Source of the DNA: Mycobacterium hubeiense
GTDB lineage: Bacteria; Actinomycetota; Actinomycetes; Mycobacteriales; Mycobacteriaceae
Reading direction: 5' to 3'
Assembly (NCBI RefSeq): GCF_002838065.1
Contig: NZ_PIZU01000004.1
Span: forward strand, 1-64,000
DNA length: 64,000 nt
Position 1 is the stretch's first letter, and the number at the start of each line of letters is the position of its first letter. Of the stretch, positions 1 through 10,019 are shown piece by piece. Both the position numbers and the translations under genes were made by a program. The notes under the pieces were generated by a model. The model did not search any database, was not told where the DNA came from, and saw nothing but the letters and a program-made list of their open reading frames with translations.

Positions 1-29
1 AATCGGCGCGAAACCATTTCGATACAGCC

Positions 30-62
30 CGCTCACCGCAACCCAGCGCGCCGAAATCGCTG
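30..62. repeat. 3'-end repeat element, copy 1
   Basis: A 33-base segment directly downstream of the aldehyde dehydrogenase stop codon. It matches 26836-26868, downstream of truA, at 29 of 33 positions; both end in GCGCGCCGAAATCGCTG. The truA copy is half of a perfect 12-bp hairpin. Here the left arm is degenerate or lies outside the window. It is probably part of a terminator-like element placed after leftward genes. Confidence 0.5.
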
Positions 63-63
63 T

Positions 64-1587
<1,524 letters not shown>

Positions 1588-1682
1588 GGCGCTTACTCCT
1601 GCCTTGAGACGACGTAGATGTGTCGGTCGTCACTCAAGGTAGGTAGACGGGGGTTGCAACACGGTTGCACGCTGCCCAGCGC

Positions 1683-2960
1683 TTAGGCCAGGTCGAAATC
1701 CAGCCCTGCCAGATGCCCGTGCGCCTGCGCCCGGGTCGCCGAACCGGCCGGTGCCTGCTCATGAAGCAACCGCCAGCCGTGCCGGTCGTCGCGCCCCTCG
1801 GGCAGATCGAGCCAACGACGAAGCAACGCAAGGTTTCCCGACGCCAAGACGGCGTTGCGCAAGGTGGCGCTCAGCTCGGTCCGCAGCCGCGCGATCGCCG
1901 GCGACACCGATTGCGGCAGCAGGGCGCCGGTGTAGCGGGTGAGAGCGGCGTCGACGTCACCCTTCTCCAGGGCATCGAACACCTCGTCGACATCGCTGTC
2001 GATCGGTGACAGCAGGCGATACGGCCGCGAGGCGACGAACTCGGCGCCGATGACACGGCGCAACCGCGACATCTCGGCGCGGATCGTCACCACGTCGAGG
2101 TCCTTGTCGTCGAGCAGCATGGCGAGGTGATCGGCGCTGAGGCCTTCGGGATGGCGGCTCAGCAGCACCAGGATGTCGGCGTGCCGGCCGGTCAGCGTGC
2201 TGGTGTGCAGCCGGCCTTGATCGTCGGTGGCGTGCCAGCGCGGGCGGTCGGCGCCCAGCACCGTCAGTCGGCCGGCAGCCTTGCGGTCGACGGCGGGTTG
2301 AGTCAGCCGAAGTAGCGCCAGGTGGTTCTCGACGGCCACGGCGGTGGCCCGCACCAGCGCAAGCGTCTGTGAGGAGGCGACCTGCGTACCGCCGGTCAGG
2401 TCGATCGCGCCGAGGAGCACGCCGGTGTCGGGGTCGTGGACCGGCACCGCGGTGCATGTCCAGGACTGGACGATGCGGGAGAAGTGCTCGCTGCCGCGGA
2501 TCTGCAATTCGGTGTCCAACGCCAGCGCGGTGCCGGGTGCGTTGGTTCCGGCGCTGCGCTCACTCCAGTCGGCGCCGGGGACGAAGTTCATCGCCTCGGC
2601 CCGACGGCAGGCCGCGCGGTCGCCTTCGACCCACAGCAGGGTGCCGTCGGCCGCGGTTACCGCGACGACGACGCCGGAATCGGTGGCGTCGTCGACGAGC
2701 AGGCGGCGGATGACGGGCAGCGCCGACGCCAGCGGGTGGGTCTGGCGCAGTTGCTCGAGGCGGGGTGAGAAAGCGGCCTGCGCTCGATCCGGGTCGACGC
2801 CGATGGCCAGACTGCGCCGCCAGCTGTCGGCGATGATCGGCCGTAGCGGCGTCGACGTCAGGTCGAGTTGGCCGGCGACGAACAGTTCGTGGACTTTACG
2901 CAGCGTCGACGACGGCGGCCCGGCTGCGACCCGGCCGCCCGAGGTCTTTGACTCAGGCAT
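1683..2960 (-). CDS. GAF-domain transcriptional regulator of the aldehyde dehydrogenase
   Basis: A 425-aa protein. Residues about 60-210 read as a GAF sensor like that of AcoR-type activators of alcohol, acetoin and aldehyde catabolism; the motif ERSAGTNAPGTALAL is typical. No sigma-54 AAA+ domain follows. Instead residues about 255-325 look like a winged-helix DNA-binding segment (TLTGRHADILVLLSRHPEG, then TIRAEMSRLRRVIG), and a helical tail completes the protein. It is transcribed just ahead of the aldehyde dehydrogenase and probably controls it. The ATG at 2960 is the first good start but has no strong Shine-Dalgarno. The family call is firm, the target inferred. Confidence 0.8.
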   Translation of the reverse strand: MPESKTSGGRVAAGPPSSTLRKVHELFVAGQLDLTSTPLRPIIADSWRRSLAIGVDPDRAQAAFSPRLEQLRQTHPLASALPVIRRLLVDDATDSGVVVAVTAADGTLLWVEGDRAACRRAEAMNFVPGADWSERSAGTNAPGTALALDTELQIRGSEHFSRIVQSWTCTAVPVHDPDTGVLLGAIDLTGGTQVASSQTLALVRATAVAVENHLALLRLTQPAVDRKAAGRLTVLGADRPRWHATDDQGRLHTSTLTGRHADILVLLSRHPEGLSADHLAMLLDDKDLDVVTIRAEMSRLRRVIGAEFVASRPYRLLSPIDSDVDEVFDALEKGDVDAALTRYTGALLPQSVSPAIARLRTELSATLRNAVLASGNLALLRRWLDLPEGRDDRHGWRLLHEQAPAGSATRAQAHGHLAGLDFDLA

Positions 2961-3011
2961 CGGCGATCACGCTCCCCGCGCTGTGCGCGTGGCCGCCACG
3001 ATAGCCCAGTA

Positions 3012-3053
3012 CTGTGCCGTCCCGTTGGCTCTCCTCCAGACGGGACGGCACAG
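3012..3053 (-). terminator. Hairpin terminator of the ESX-4 leftward operon
   Basis: A perfect 14-bp inverted repeat: CTGTGCCGTCCCGT at 3012-3025 and its complement at 3040-3053, with a 14-base loop. It begins 13 bases past the esxT stop. There is no strong U-tract, as is common for mycobacterial terminators. It could also reduce read-through into the regulator gene. Confidence 0.7.
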
Positions 3054-3065
3054 AGTCTTGGGTGG

Positions 3066-3362
3066 TTACGCGCCCCAGGCGTTGGCGGCGCTGCGGTCGG
3101 TGGCCGCGACGTCGTCGGCGCCGTCACGAACCGCGTTGCCCAGGCTGAACAGGATCTCGTTGAGTGACGCCGCCGCCTGTTCCCACCGGGCCTGCTCGAT
3201 GCGGTACGCCTCGGCGGCCTCGCGCGTCCAGATCTCCTGCAGCGGAGCGATCTGGGCCCGCAGGTCGTCCAGGGCAGCGTTGAGCCGGGCGTGGGTGGCG
3301 TGGATTTCTTGGCGCACCGTGTACTCGATCTCGTCGAAGTTGTATGACAACACGTTCTCCAT
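3066..3362 (-). CDS. esxT: ESX-4 WXG100-like secreted protein EsxT
   Basis: A 98-aa helical-hairpin protein of the ESAT-6/CFP-10 family, expected to pair with EsxU and be exported by ESX-4. It resembles M. tuberculosis EsxT (Rv3444c) through LSYNFDEIEYTVRQEIH at the start and GNAVRDGADDVA near the end. The turn between helices reads W45-T46-R47, so the canonical W-x-G is replaced by W-x-R, as in the EsxT family. The start at 3362 has an AGGGGG ribosome-binding site. esxU ends 8 bases upstream, so the two are co-transcribed. A hairpin terminator follows. Confidence 0.93.
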   Translation of the reverse strand: MENVLSYNFDEIEYTVRQEIHATHARLNAALDDLRAQIAPLQEIWTREAAEAYRIEQARWEQAAASLNEILFSLGNAVRDGADDVAATDRSAANAWGA

Positions 3363-3370
3363 GACGCCCC

Positions 3371-3694
3371 CTACAGGTTTCCGCCGATGGCACCGATCTG
3401 GTGCGAGTGGGTTTCCGCGGCCTCGCGCAGCGTCTGTTCATTGAGGCGGATGGTTTCCGCGATGCGCTGCAGCGCAGCGTGCAGTTTCAGCGACTCGGCG
3501 TTCCAGCGGTCGACCACACCCTTGAACCGGGTGGCGGCGACGCCTCCCCACACCGATGGCGGCACACCGCTCATCCGGCCGATGAAGGACTGCAGCATCG
3601 CGCGGATCTCGTCGTTGCGGGCATCGATCTTGCCTGCGACCGCGGTCATCAGTTCGAAATCGGTGTTGAGCGATCCACCTGCGGGTGACGTCAT
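3371..3694 (-). CDS. esxU: ESX-4 WXG100 protein EsxU
   Basis: A 107-aa WXG100 protein and likely heterodimer partner of EsxT. The turn carries a true W49-G-G motif (GVPPSVWGG), flanked by two amphipathic helices. A longer reading frame extends upstream to 3760, but the ATG at 3694 is preceded by GGAAGGAT at good spacing and gives [16 protein letters not shown], matching EsxU (Rv3445c) proteins, so that start is chosen. It lies 72 bases after the Rv3446c-like gene and 8 bases before esxT. Confidence 0.93.
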   Translation of the reverse strand: MTSPAGGSLNTDFELMTAVAGKIDARNDEIRAMLQSFIGRMSGVPPSVWGGVAATRFKGVVDRWNAESLKLHAALQRIAETIRLNEQTLREAAETHSHQIGAIGGNL

Positions 3695-3766
3695 CGGGAT
3701 CCTTCCGGTTTGGGTGTGATCTATGAAGATTCGACGCAGGCGAGACCGTTTCGGTTCCACGCATTT

Positions 3767-4858
3767 CTAGAACACTGCGTGCGCGGACCGAACGGCCTGC
3801 TCGCAGGCGTGCCTGACCGTCTGCTCGCTGCCCGGCGCGGCTTGGCAGCCGATGCCGATGCGGATGGCGTCGTGGATCAGCGCCCACTCGATGGTGTGTC
3901 CGTCGCGAACCTCCCGGTAGGTGGCGACGGGTCTGCCCGCACGGCGGTCGTTTGGGTTGAAGTCGACGAACACACCAGCGGGCTGCTCACTGAACGCCTT
4001 GTGCAGCATGTCCTGCGCAGGTATGGCGGATTGGGTGATGTGCAGGGCAGTGTGGGCGTCCACGGGTGAAACAACCTGCACCCGTGCCGATCCCGGGCCC
4101 GACGTGATTCGCTGTACGGTCCATGCCGCCGGCACCATCACCCCGACCCGCCCTTCCACCAACAACGTCATCGGCACATCGGCCTGCTCGGGAACTCGAC
4201 TGCCCGCCACGAATGCACCGCCGGCTCCCGCGGCGGCGGCCAATGTTCCTGCGAGCACGGCCATCGCGCGCCGTGTGCGCTGACGCACGGGTTTCTCGTC
4301 GTGCCATTCGATTGTCGGACGACGCTTCTCGGGCACTACTCGCAACGGCCAGCCAGAATCGGCAACGCAGACCGCAATGCCGTCCGCACGCAGCCGCTCG
4401 ATGATGACGGTGCACTCCACGCCCACGGGTGCATCCACGAGCACCGATGCCGCGGTGTTGATTCCCGCGGTCACCGCCTCGGCGACATCGCCAATTCGCG
4501 GGATGACCGCGTCGATGACTCCATCCCGTGCGACGACGACGAGGTCGGGCGCCATCTCCACGATCGTCGGCGTAGGCGATTGCATTCCCAGAGCTTGGAT
4601 CCGCGTCAGCACAGTCACATCGGGTGGCGCGGCATCACGGACCCGGTCGACTCGTGACTCGGTCCACCATGTCGGGACGACGAGTACAGCCGCCGTTCGC
4701 AAGACCTCACACCAGAGTTCGGCGACCGCGACCGGCTGATCGTCCACCAATGCGATCTCGTCATCGATGCATTCGAGTGCCGTCGCAGCCAGTTCCGCAG
4801 GGACATCCCCGATTCCGCGCACCAAGACCGGACCGGCCTCGACGACGGTGCCGCTCAC
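3767..4858 (-). CDS. Type VII secretion-associated protein, Rv3446c family
   Basis: A 363-aa protein found only in ESX-4-type loci between eccC4 and the esx pair. The N-terminal half looks like a nucleotide-free actin/Hsp70-like fold remnant (LVRGIGDVPAEL, VVVPTWW). A single membrane span follows near residues 200-222 (AMAVLAGTLAAAAGAGG). The extracytoplasmic C-terminal domain is conserved in the family (GRVGVMVPAAWTVQRI). The start is GTG at 4858, overlapping the eccC4 stop as GTGA, so translation is probably coupled to eccC4. The molecular function in secretion is unknown. Confidence 0.85.
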   Translation of the reverse strand: MSGTVVEAGPVLVRGIGDVPAELAATALECIDDEIALVDDQPVAVAELWCEVLRTAAVLVVPTWWTESRVDRVRDAAPPDVTVLTRIQALGMQSPTPTIVEMAPDLVVVARDGVIDAVIPRIGDVAEAVTAGINTAASVLVDAPVGVECTVIIERLRADGIAVCVADSGWPLRVVPEKRRPTIEWHDEKPVRQRTRRAMAVLAGTLAAAAGAGGAFVAGSRVPEQADVPMTLLVEGRVGVMVPAAWTVQRITSGPGSARVQVVSPVDAHTALHITQSAIPAQDMLHKAFSEQPAGVFVDFNPNDRRAGRPVATYREVRDGHTIEWALIHDAIRIGIGCQAAPGSEQTVRHACEQAVRSAHAVF

Positions 4859-7800
4859 GGTGGATCACTCCAGGCAACCTGGACGAGCTGCTCCGGTTGC
4901 GCCCGCGCGATGAGCGTGCCACGGCCCGGCGGCAGTATCGATGGGCGGACCGACCCCAGCAGGACACCTTCCTCCGGGCTGGTGCTCATCAGCAGACCCA
5001 TGCACCCGAGATCGCGCATGCGCGCCAGGATCGGATCGAACATCGCGCGCGCGGCGCCGCCGGACCGACGCGCCACCACGAGATGCAGGCCGACGTCCTT
5101 GGCGTGCGGCAGGTAGTCGAGCAGCGGTGTCAGCGGGTTACCGGTGACACCGGCGACCAAGTCGTAATCATCGACGAGCACGTAGATTTCGGGTCCCGAC
5201 CACCAACTTCTGGTCCGCAGCTGCTGCTGGGTGACGTCTTCGCCCGGCAGCCGGCTCCGCAGTCGGTCGAGCAATCGAGGCAATTGAGATTCCAGTGCAA
5301 TGGCCGATATCGCGTAGCCGATGACGTGCTCGGTTTCGACGACGCCGAGAAGAGTCCGTCGGTAATCGACAATCAGCAGCTGGGCGGCGGCGGGGTCGTT
5401 GGTCCGCACAAGCTCGCGGCACAGCGTGCGCAGCACCGTCGTCTTGCCGCACTGACCCTCGCCCAACACGATCATGCTGTGCTGCTCGGCGAAATCCACA
5501 GCGATGGGCCGCAACTCGCGTTCGCCGATGCCGAGGGTCAGCTGGGTTGGAGATCCGGCCGCGGTGGCGATCGCCTGGATGTGCACCTGCGTCGGCAGCA
5601 ACTCGACCCGCGGCGCGCGCCGGCCCTGATAGCGGGTCTGCAATGCATGGCCGCAGGCCGTCAGCGCGTCGGCGAGGCCGACCGTCGTCGAGCGGCCGTC
5701 CAATCGGGGCAGGGCGATCGCGAATTCATGCCCGTCGCGGGTGATGCCGCGCCCCGGCGGCGCATCTGCGAGCAGACGGGCGCGCTTGCGATCCATCTCG
5801 GATTCCGCCGGATCGCCGAGCCGCAGTTCGATGCGAGTTCCGATCTGGTCCTTCAGCGCCGGACGGATCTCCGCCCACCGCGACGCGGCGATCACGATAT
5901 GGACGCCGTACGAAAGGCCCTGCGCGGCAAGCGAGGTGATAGCGGTCTCCAGTCCGTCGAACTCCTGGCGCAGCGTCGCCCAGCCGTCGATAACGAGGAA
6001 CACATCCCCGAACTCATCGTCGGCCGCGCGCCGTCGTCGGTACTCGGCCACAGAGTCGATGCCCTGTTGGCGGAATCGCGCTTCACGGGACCGCACAATC
6101 GTTTCCAGCTCGGCCACGGTGCGGCGGACCAGATCCGCGTCGGCCCGTCCGGCCACCGATCCGACGTGGGGCAGCGGCCGCAACGACGACAGCGCCCCAC
6201 CACCGAAATCCAGGCAGTAGATCTGAACATCGCGGGGGTCATGGGTGGCGGCGAGCGCCGTCACCAGCGTTCGCAGGGCCGTCGACTTGCCCGACCCCGG
6301 GCCGCCGACGACCGCGACATTTCCGCCCGGCCCGGCCAGCGCCACGACGAGCGGCTCGCGACGTTGGTCAAACGGGCGGTCGATGATGCCGACCGGGACG
6401 CTCAGTGGAGCAACGGTATTGGGCTGGGCGAGCAACGCGTCCACGGTCGGCGACTCGGCCAGTGGTGGCAGCCACACCTGGTGCGCCGGCGTGCCGTGAC
6501 CCGACAGCCGGTCCAGTGCCGCATCGAGCACGGTGCGGTCGACGACCGCCTGGCGATCCGCCGGCGGCGGTGACACGTGCCCGACGGCCGCCGCGGTGAA
6601 CCGTTGCGCAGACGTCGAGTTGACGGTGCTTGGTGTGCTGGCGCGGTGGCCGTACTGTTTGGACACGAACGCGGTTTGGAACCGGATCAACTCACCGGAT
6701 GCGGTCTTCAGGTAGGCGGCACCGGGTTCGTTCGGCAGGTCGTATGCGCAGGGCACGCCGAGCACCGCCCGCGATTCGGTGGGCGAGAACGTCTTCAAGC
6801 AGATCCGGTACGACAGGTGGGTTTCCAGGCCACGCAGCCGACCCTCGTCAAGCCGCTGGCTGGCAAGCAGCAGGTGCATACCGAGTGACCGCCCGACCCG
6901 GCCGACGGCGAGGAACAACTCGGCGAAGTCGGGGTGTTGGTGCAGTAGTTCCGAGAACTCGTCGACCACGATCAACAGCGCGGGCAACGCTGCGAGCGCA
7001 GCACCTCGGGCCCGGGCAGTTCGGTAATCCGCGATGTGAGCGAGGTTGCCTGCGGCCCTGAGCAATTCCTGACGGCGGTTCATTTCACCGGCGATCGCGT
7101 CTTTCATCCTGGCCACCAGGTGGGCTTCGTCGGCCAGGTTGGTGATCACCGCGGACACATGCGCGGCGCGCTCCAGCCCGAGGAAGGTGGCGCCGCCCTT
7201 GAAATCCACCAAGACGAGGTTGAGCTCCTCCGGGGAGTGGGTGGCGACGAGTCCCAGCGTCAGTGTGCGCAAGAACTCGGATTTCCCGGATCCCGTTGCC
7301 CCGACGCACAATCCGTGTGGGCCTACGCCCTGCTGTGCGGCCTCTTTGAGGTCGAGTTCGACGGGTGTGCCGTCCTCGGCGACACCGATCGGGACCTTCA
7401 GCCGCCGTCTTTCATCCCGCAACCGCCACAGTCTGGCGGGCTCGATGCGCCCAAGGTCGCCGATGCCCATCAACTCCGGCCAGTCCGTCGACACCCCTGA
7501 ACCCACCGAAGTCATCGCGGGCTCGAACCGGGCGAGTCGCCGTGCACACGCCAACGCTTGACCGCGTGTCAGGCCATCCGGCGCCGCGACGTGTTGCGCG
7601 CCGGCATCGGTTCGCACCGTCACACCGGATAACGGTGACCCAACCTTGAGCACGGTCACTCCCGGATCAACGTCAGTCACCACGCTGCCGTCGACGACTA
7701 CGACGGTCCAGACCGAATCGTCCAGCCGTGCTTCTTGCAGGCTCCGGTACGTCAGCCGGACCGGGCCCGCAGCATCGACCGCGTGTGGATGCTGATGGTG

Positions 7801-8592
7801 CGGCAGCCACTTCAGCCAATCCCATTCGCCGCCTGCCGAAATGCTGACGACTGCAGCGATCTTCAGGTGTTCGGGGCTGTGCAGCATCGCCAGCTGACAG
7901 ATGATGGCCCGCAGGACGGCCCGCGCCTGCGACGCCTCACCGTCGATCGTCACGACGCCGGCATCACGCAGCATCACCGTGATCGGCAGGCCGGGTACCG
8001 CGGATCCGGCATCGAGCAAGCGCTGCAAGGCCGTCGACGTGACGGGATCACACTCGGCGGCCGGTTCTTGGTCCGGTGCCAGCAGCCGCATCGAAAGCGG
8101 TTGCGTCCCTGTGCCGATCCTGACGAGGCCGAAATTGGCGTCTGTGGGCACACGCTCCCACATCCGCGGACCGCCCGCGAGCGTCCACAACGCCGCCGGA
8201 TCCGGGTGACTGAAGTGCAGTGACCGGTGTTGGCACTCCGCGGCGGCGTTGACGGCCGCGGTCAAACCGTCGAGATATACCAGATATTCGCGCCGGGCCT
8301 GGTTGATCTCGGCGGTGCGATTGGTCCCCCGCGCGCCGAAGGCCACCGTGCCCAGCGCCGACACCAGCATCATCACGGGAAAGAACAGGAACATCGGGCT
8401 GCGCGCCATGGTGGCGCCGGAGCTTAAGTACAGGGCCATCATCCCGGCGGCGGCCACCAACATCGCGATGGGCAACAACCGGGCGAGCGGGTTCGCCGGC
8501 GCGGCCCGCGGTAGCTCCGGCGGGGCCGCCACCGCGAGCTCGCCCACGGGCAGGTCCGGCGCGGCAATTCGGGTCTGGCGGATGAAGTCCAT
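4855..8592 (-). CDS. eccC4: ESX-4 secretion ATPase EccC4
   Basis: A 1245-aa FtsK/SpoIIIE-type motor of the type VII system. Two transmembrane helices lie near residues 38-58 and 66-88, followed by three ATPase modules with P-loops GATGSGKS (about residue 431), GGPGSGKS (about 762) and GEGQCGKT (about 1044). The first module, usually the catalytically active one, has Walker B LLIVVDEF. EccC proteins pull WXG100 substrates through the inner membrane channel. Length is close to M. tuberculosis Rv3447c (about 1236 aa). The gene leads the leftward operon eccC4, Rv3446c-like, esxU, esxT, and is divergent from eccD4 across 107 bases. Confidence 0.96.
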   Translation of the reverse strand: MDFIRQTRIAAPDLPVGELAVAAPPELPRAAPANPLARLLPIAMLVAAAGMMALYLSSGATMARSPMFLFFPVMMLVSALGTVAFGARGTNRTAEINQARREYLVYLDGLTAAVNAAAECQHRSLHFSHPDPAALWTLAGGPRMWERVPTDANFGLVRIGTGTQPLSMRLLAPDQEPAAECDPVTSTALQRLLDAGSAVPGLPITVMLRDAGVVTIDGEASQARAVLRAIICQLAMLHSPEHLKIAAVVSISAGGEWDWLKWLPHHQHPHAVDAAGPVRLTYRSLQEARLDDSVWTVVVVDGSVVTDVDPGVTVLKVGSPLSGVTVRTDAGAQHVAAPDGLTRGQALACARRLARFEPAMTSVGSGVSTDWPELMGIGDLGRIEPARLWRLRDERRRLKVPIGVAEDGTPVELDLKEAAQQGVGPHGLCVGATGSGKSEFLRTLTLGLVATHSPEELNLVLVDFKGGATFLGLERAAHVSAVITNLADEAHLVARMKDAIAGEMNRRQELLRAAGNLAHIADYRTARARGAALAALPALLIVVDEFSELLHQHPDFAELFLAVGRVGRSLGMHLLLASQRLDEGRLRGLETHLSYRICLKTFSPTESRAVLGVPCAYDLPNEPGAAYLKTASGELIRFQTAFVSKQYGHRASTPSTVNSTSAQRFTAAAVGHVSPPPADRQAVVDRTVLDAALDRLSGHGTPAHQVWLPPLAESPTVDALLAQPNTVAPLSVPVGIIDRPFDQRREPLVVALAGPGGNVAVVGGPGSGKSTALRTLVTALAATHDPRDVQIYCLDFGGGALSSLRPLPHVGSVAGRADADLVRRTVAELETIVRSREARFRQQGIDSVAEYRRRRAADDEFGDVFLVIDGWATLRQEFDGLETAITSLAAQGLSYGVHIVIAASRWAEIRPALKDQIGTRIELRLGDPAESEMDRKRARLLADAPPGRGITRDGHEFAIALPRLDGRSTTVGLADALTACGHALQTRYQGRRAPRVELLPTQVHIQAIATAAGSPTQLTLGIGERELRPIAVDFAEQHSMIVLGEGQCGKTTVLRTLCRELVRTNDPAAAQLLIVDYRRTLLGVVETEHVIGYAISAIALESQLPRLLDRLRSRLPGEDVTQQQLRTRSWWSGPEIYVLVDDYDLVAGVTGNPLTPLLDYLPHAKDVGLHLVVARRSGGAARAMFDPILARMRDLGCMGLLMSTSPEEGVLLGSVRPSILPPGRGTLIARAQPEQLVQVAWSDPP

Positions 8593-8648
8593 CGGTTGTT
8601 GGACGTCGGCGGACCGCGCTCGGTTCCATCCACAGGCGCCGAAATTAC

Positions 8649-8686
8649 TGCGTCACCTCTGGGCGGACCTCGATTACGGTGACGCA
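8649..8686. promoter_or_regulatory. Inverted repeat in the eccC4/eccD4 divergent promoter region
   Basis: TGCGTCACC at 8649-8657 and its exact complement GGTGACGCA at 8678-8686, separated by 20 bases. It sits between the divergent starts of eccC4 (8592) and eccD4 (8700). Arms are 29 bases centre to centre, nearly three helical turns, which suits a dimeric regulator controlling both ESX-4 arms. It could equally be an mRNA stem just ahead of eccD4. Confidence 0.4.
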
Positions 8687-8699
8687 TGGGGGTGATGTG

Positions 8700-10019
8700 A
8701 TGGCGGGATCGCTACGACGGGTGTCGATTCACACGTGCTCCGATCCGCCCGTCGCGGTCGACGTTGCGCTGCCCGCGGAACTTCCGGTGGCGCAGCTGAT
8801 TCCGTCGATCATCGAGGTGGTCGGTGATGATAATGACGACGACGACGACGGCTTGCCGCGGCGTTGGCTTCTGTCCCGTATCGGCGAAGCTGCGCTGGAC
8901 GAGTCGACGACTCTGGCGCAGAACGGTATTCACGACGGCGACCTGCTGTTGTTGGCGGCCGCCGACACTCCCCCGCCGGTAGCCCTCATCCGCGATCAGT
9001 GCCTCACAGTCGCGGCAATGCGGCAGACAACCGGAACACCGACGGCGCTCGGCGCAGCGGTATCGGTGTGGATGGCCGGGCTCGGCGTGCTGGCGCTGGC
9101 GTGGCCGGGCGGCGGCGGACAGGCCGTGACTGCTGCGGTAATCGCCGCGGCGGTGGTGGCGGCGGCCGTCGTCGCTCCTCGCCTCCGAGTCGCCGCGCTG
9201 CCGTGTGCGGTGCTGCAGAGCGTCGCCGTGGCACTTGCCGCGGTGACAGGCTACGTCGTCGGCCCGCCGGGCCCCGTGGCGGCCAAGGCCTTTCTCGCAG
9301 CTGCCGTCGGCGCCGCGACCGCGGTGGTGCTGATCGGCGTCTCGAACTGTGGGACAGTGGTTTTGACGGCTGCTGCGACGCTGGCCACCGCAATGGCCGT
9401 GGCCGCGGCTCCTGCTGTGGTGTGGCCACTGTCTGCCTCTGTCGTGGGCGCCGTCCTCGTGACCGTCTCGCTCGGCATTCTCGCCGTCGCGGCCAGGCTC
9501 GCGATCCTGGTCGCCGGCCTCATCCCGTCGGCGCCGACGGTAGGCGAGGTCGACGACCGCGCGATGCACGGCCATCAGACACTGACGGGACTGGTCGCGG
9601 GTTCCACGGGTGCCGCCGCAGCGGGATCTACGGTGGTGGTGTCGGACTGCCTGCGCGGCGGCCCGTCGTGGGTCCGCGGTCTTGCCTTCGCCGCGGTCGT
9701 GGCCGTGGTGTTGCTTCTGCAGTCACGAAGCCACGCCGACGCGCATCGTCGCCTCATCTTGGTCATCGGCGGATTGCTTTCGGCCACAGCGAGTTTCGTT
9801 CTTCTGGTCGCGTCGTCGCCGATGTCGGCCGGCTGGGCAGGGATTGCCGCTGTCGGCGCCGGACTGGCCGCCCTGCGCCCGGGGTCCCTACAGTCGGCCA
9901 GCCCGGTTGCGCGCCGCGCGGTCGATGCCGTCGAATACCCGGCACTGGCTGCCGTGCTGCCGTTGGCGTGCTGGATCGCCGATGTCTATGGCTTGGTCCG
10001 AGGACTGAACGTGACATGA
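8700..10019 (+). CDS. eccD4: ESX-4 membrane channel protein EccD4
   Basis: A 439-aa multi-pass protein. The N-terminal ~95 residues form the ubiquitin-like EccD domain (RRVSIHTCSDPPVAVDVALP). About eleven hydrophobic helices then form the core of the ESX membrane complex. An acidic run of consecutive Asp codons (about residues 42-50) is unusual. Reading is open from GTG 8679, but ATG 8700 has GGGGGT upstream and gives the family-like start MAGSLRRVSIH. The stop overlaps the mycP4 start as ATGA, so the two are translationally coupled. Confidence 0.93.
   Translation: MAGSLRRVSIHTCSDPPVAVDVALPAELPVAQLIPSIIEVVGDDNDDDDDGLPRRWLLSRIGEAALDESTTLAQNGIHDGDLLLLAAADTPPPVALIRDQCLTVAAMRQTTGTPTALGAAVSVWMAGLGVLALAWPGGGGQAVTAAVIAAAVVAAAVVAPRLRVAALPCAVLQSVAVALAAVTGYVVGPPGPVAAKAFLAAAVGAATAVVLIGVSNCGTVVLTAAATLATAMAVAAAPAVVWPLSASVVGAVLVTVSLGILAVAARLAILVAGLIPSAPTVGEVDDRAMHGHQTLTGLVAGSTGAAAAGSTVVVSDCLRGGPSWVRGLAFAAVVAVVLLLQSRSHADAHRRLILVIGGLLSATASFVLLVASSPMSAGWAGIAAVGAGLAALRPGSLQSASPVARRAVDAVEYPALAAVLPLACWIADVYGLVRGLNVT

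Noticed and set aside
4624..6573. 649-codon open frame on the plus strand opposite eccC4
   Set aside because: Antisense shadow of a certain gene; Arg/Gln/Asp-rich composition typical of reversed high-GC coding sequence, no domains.
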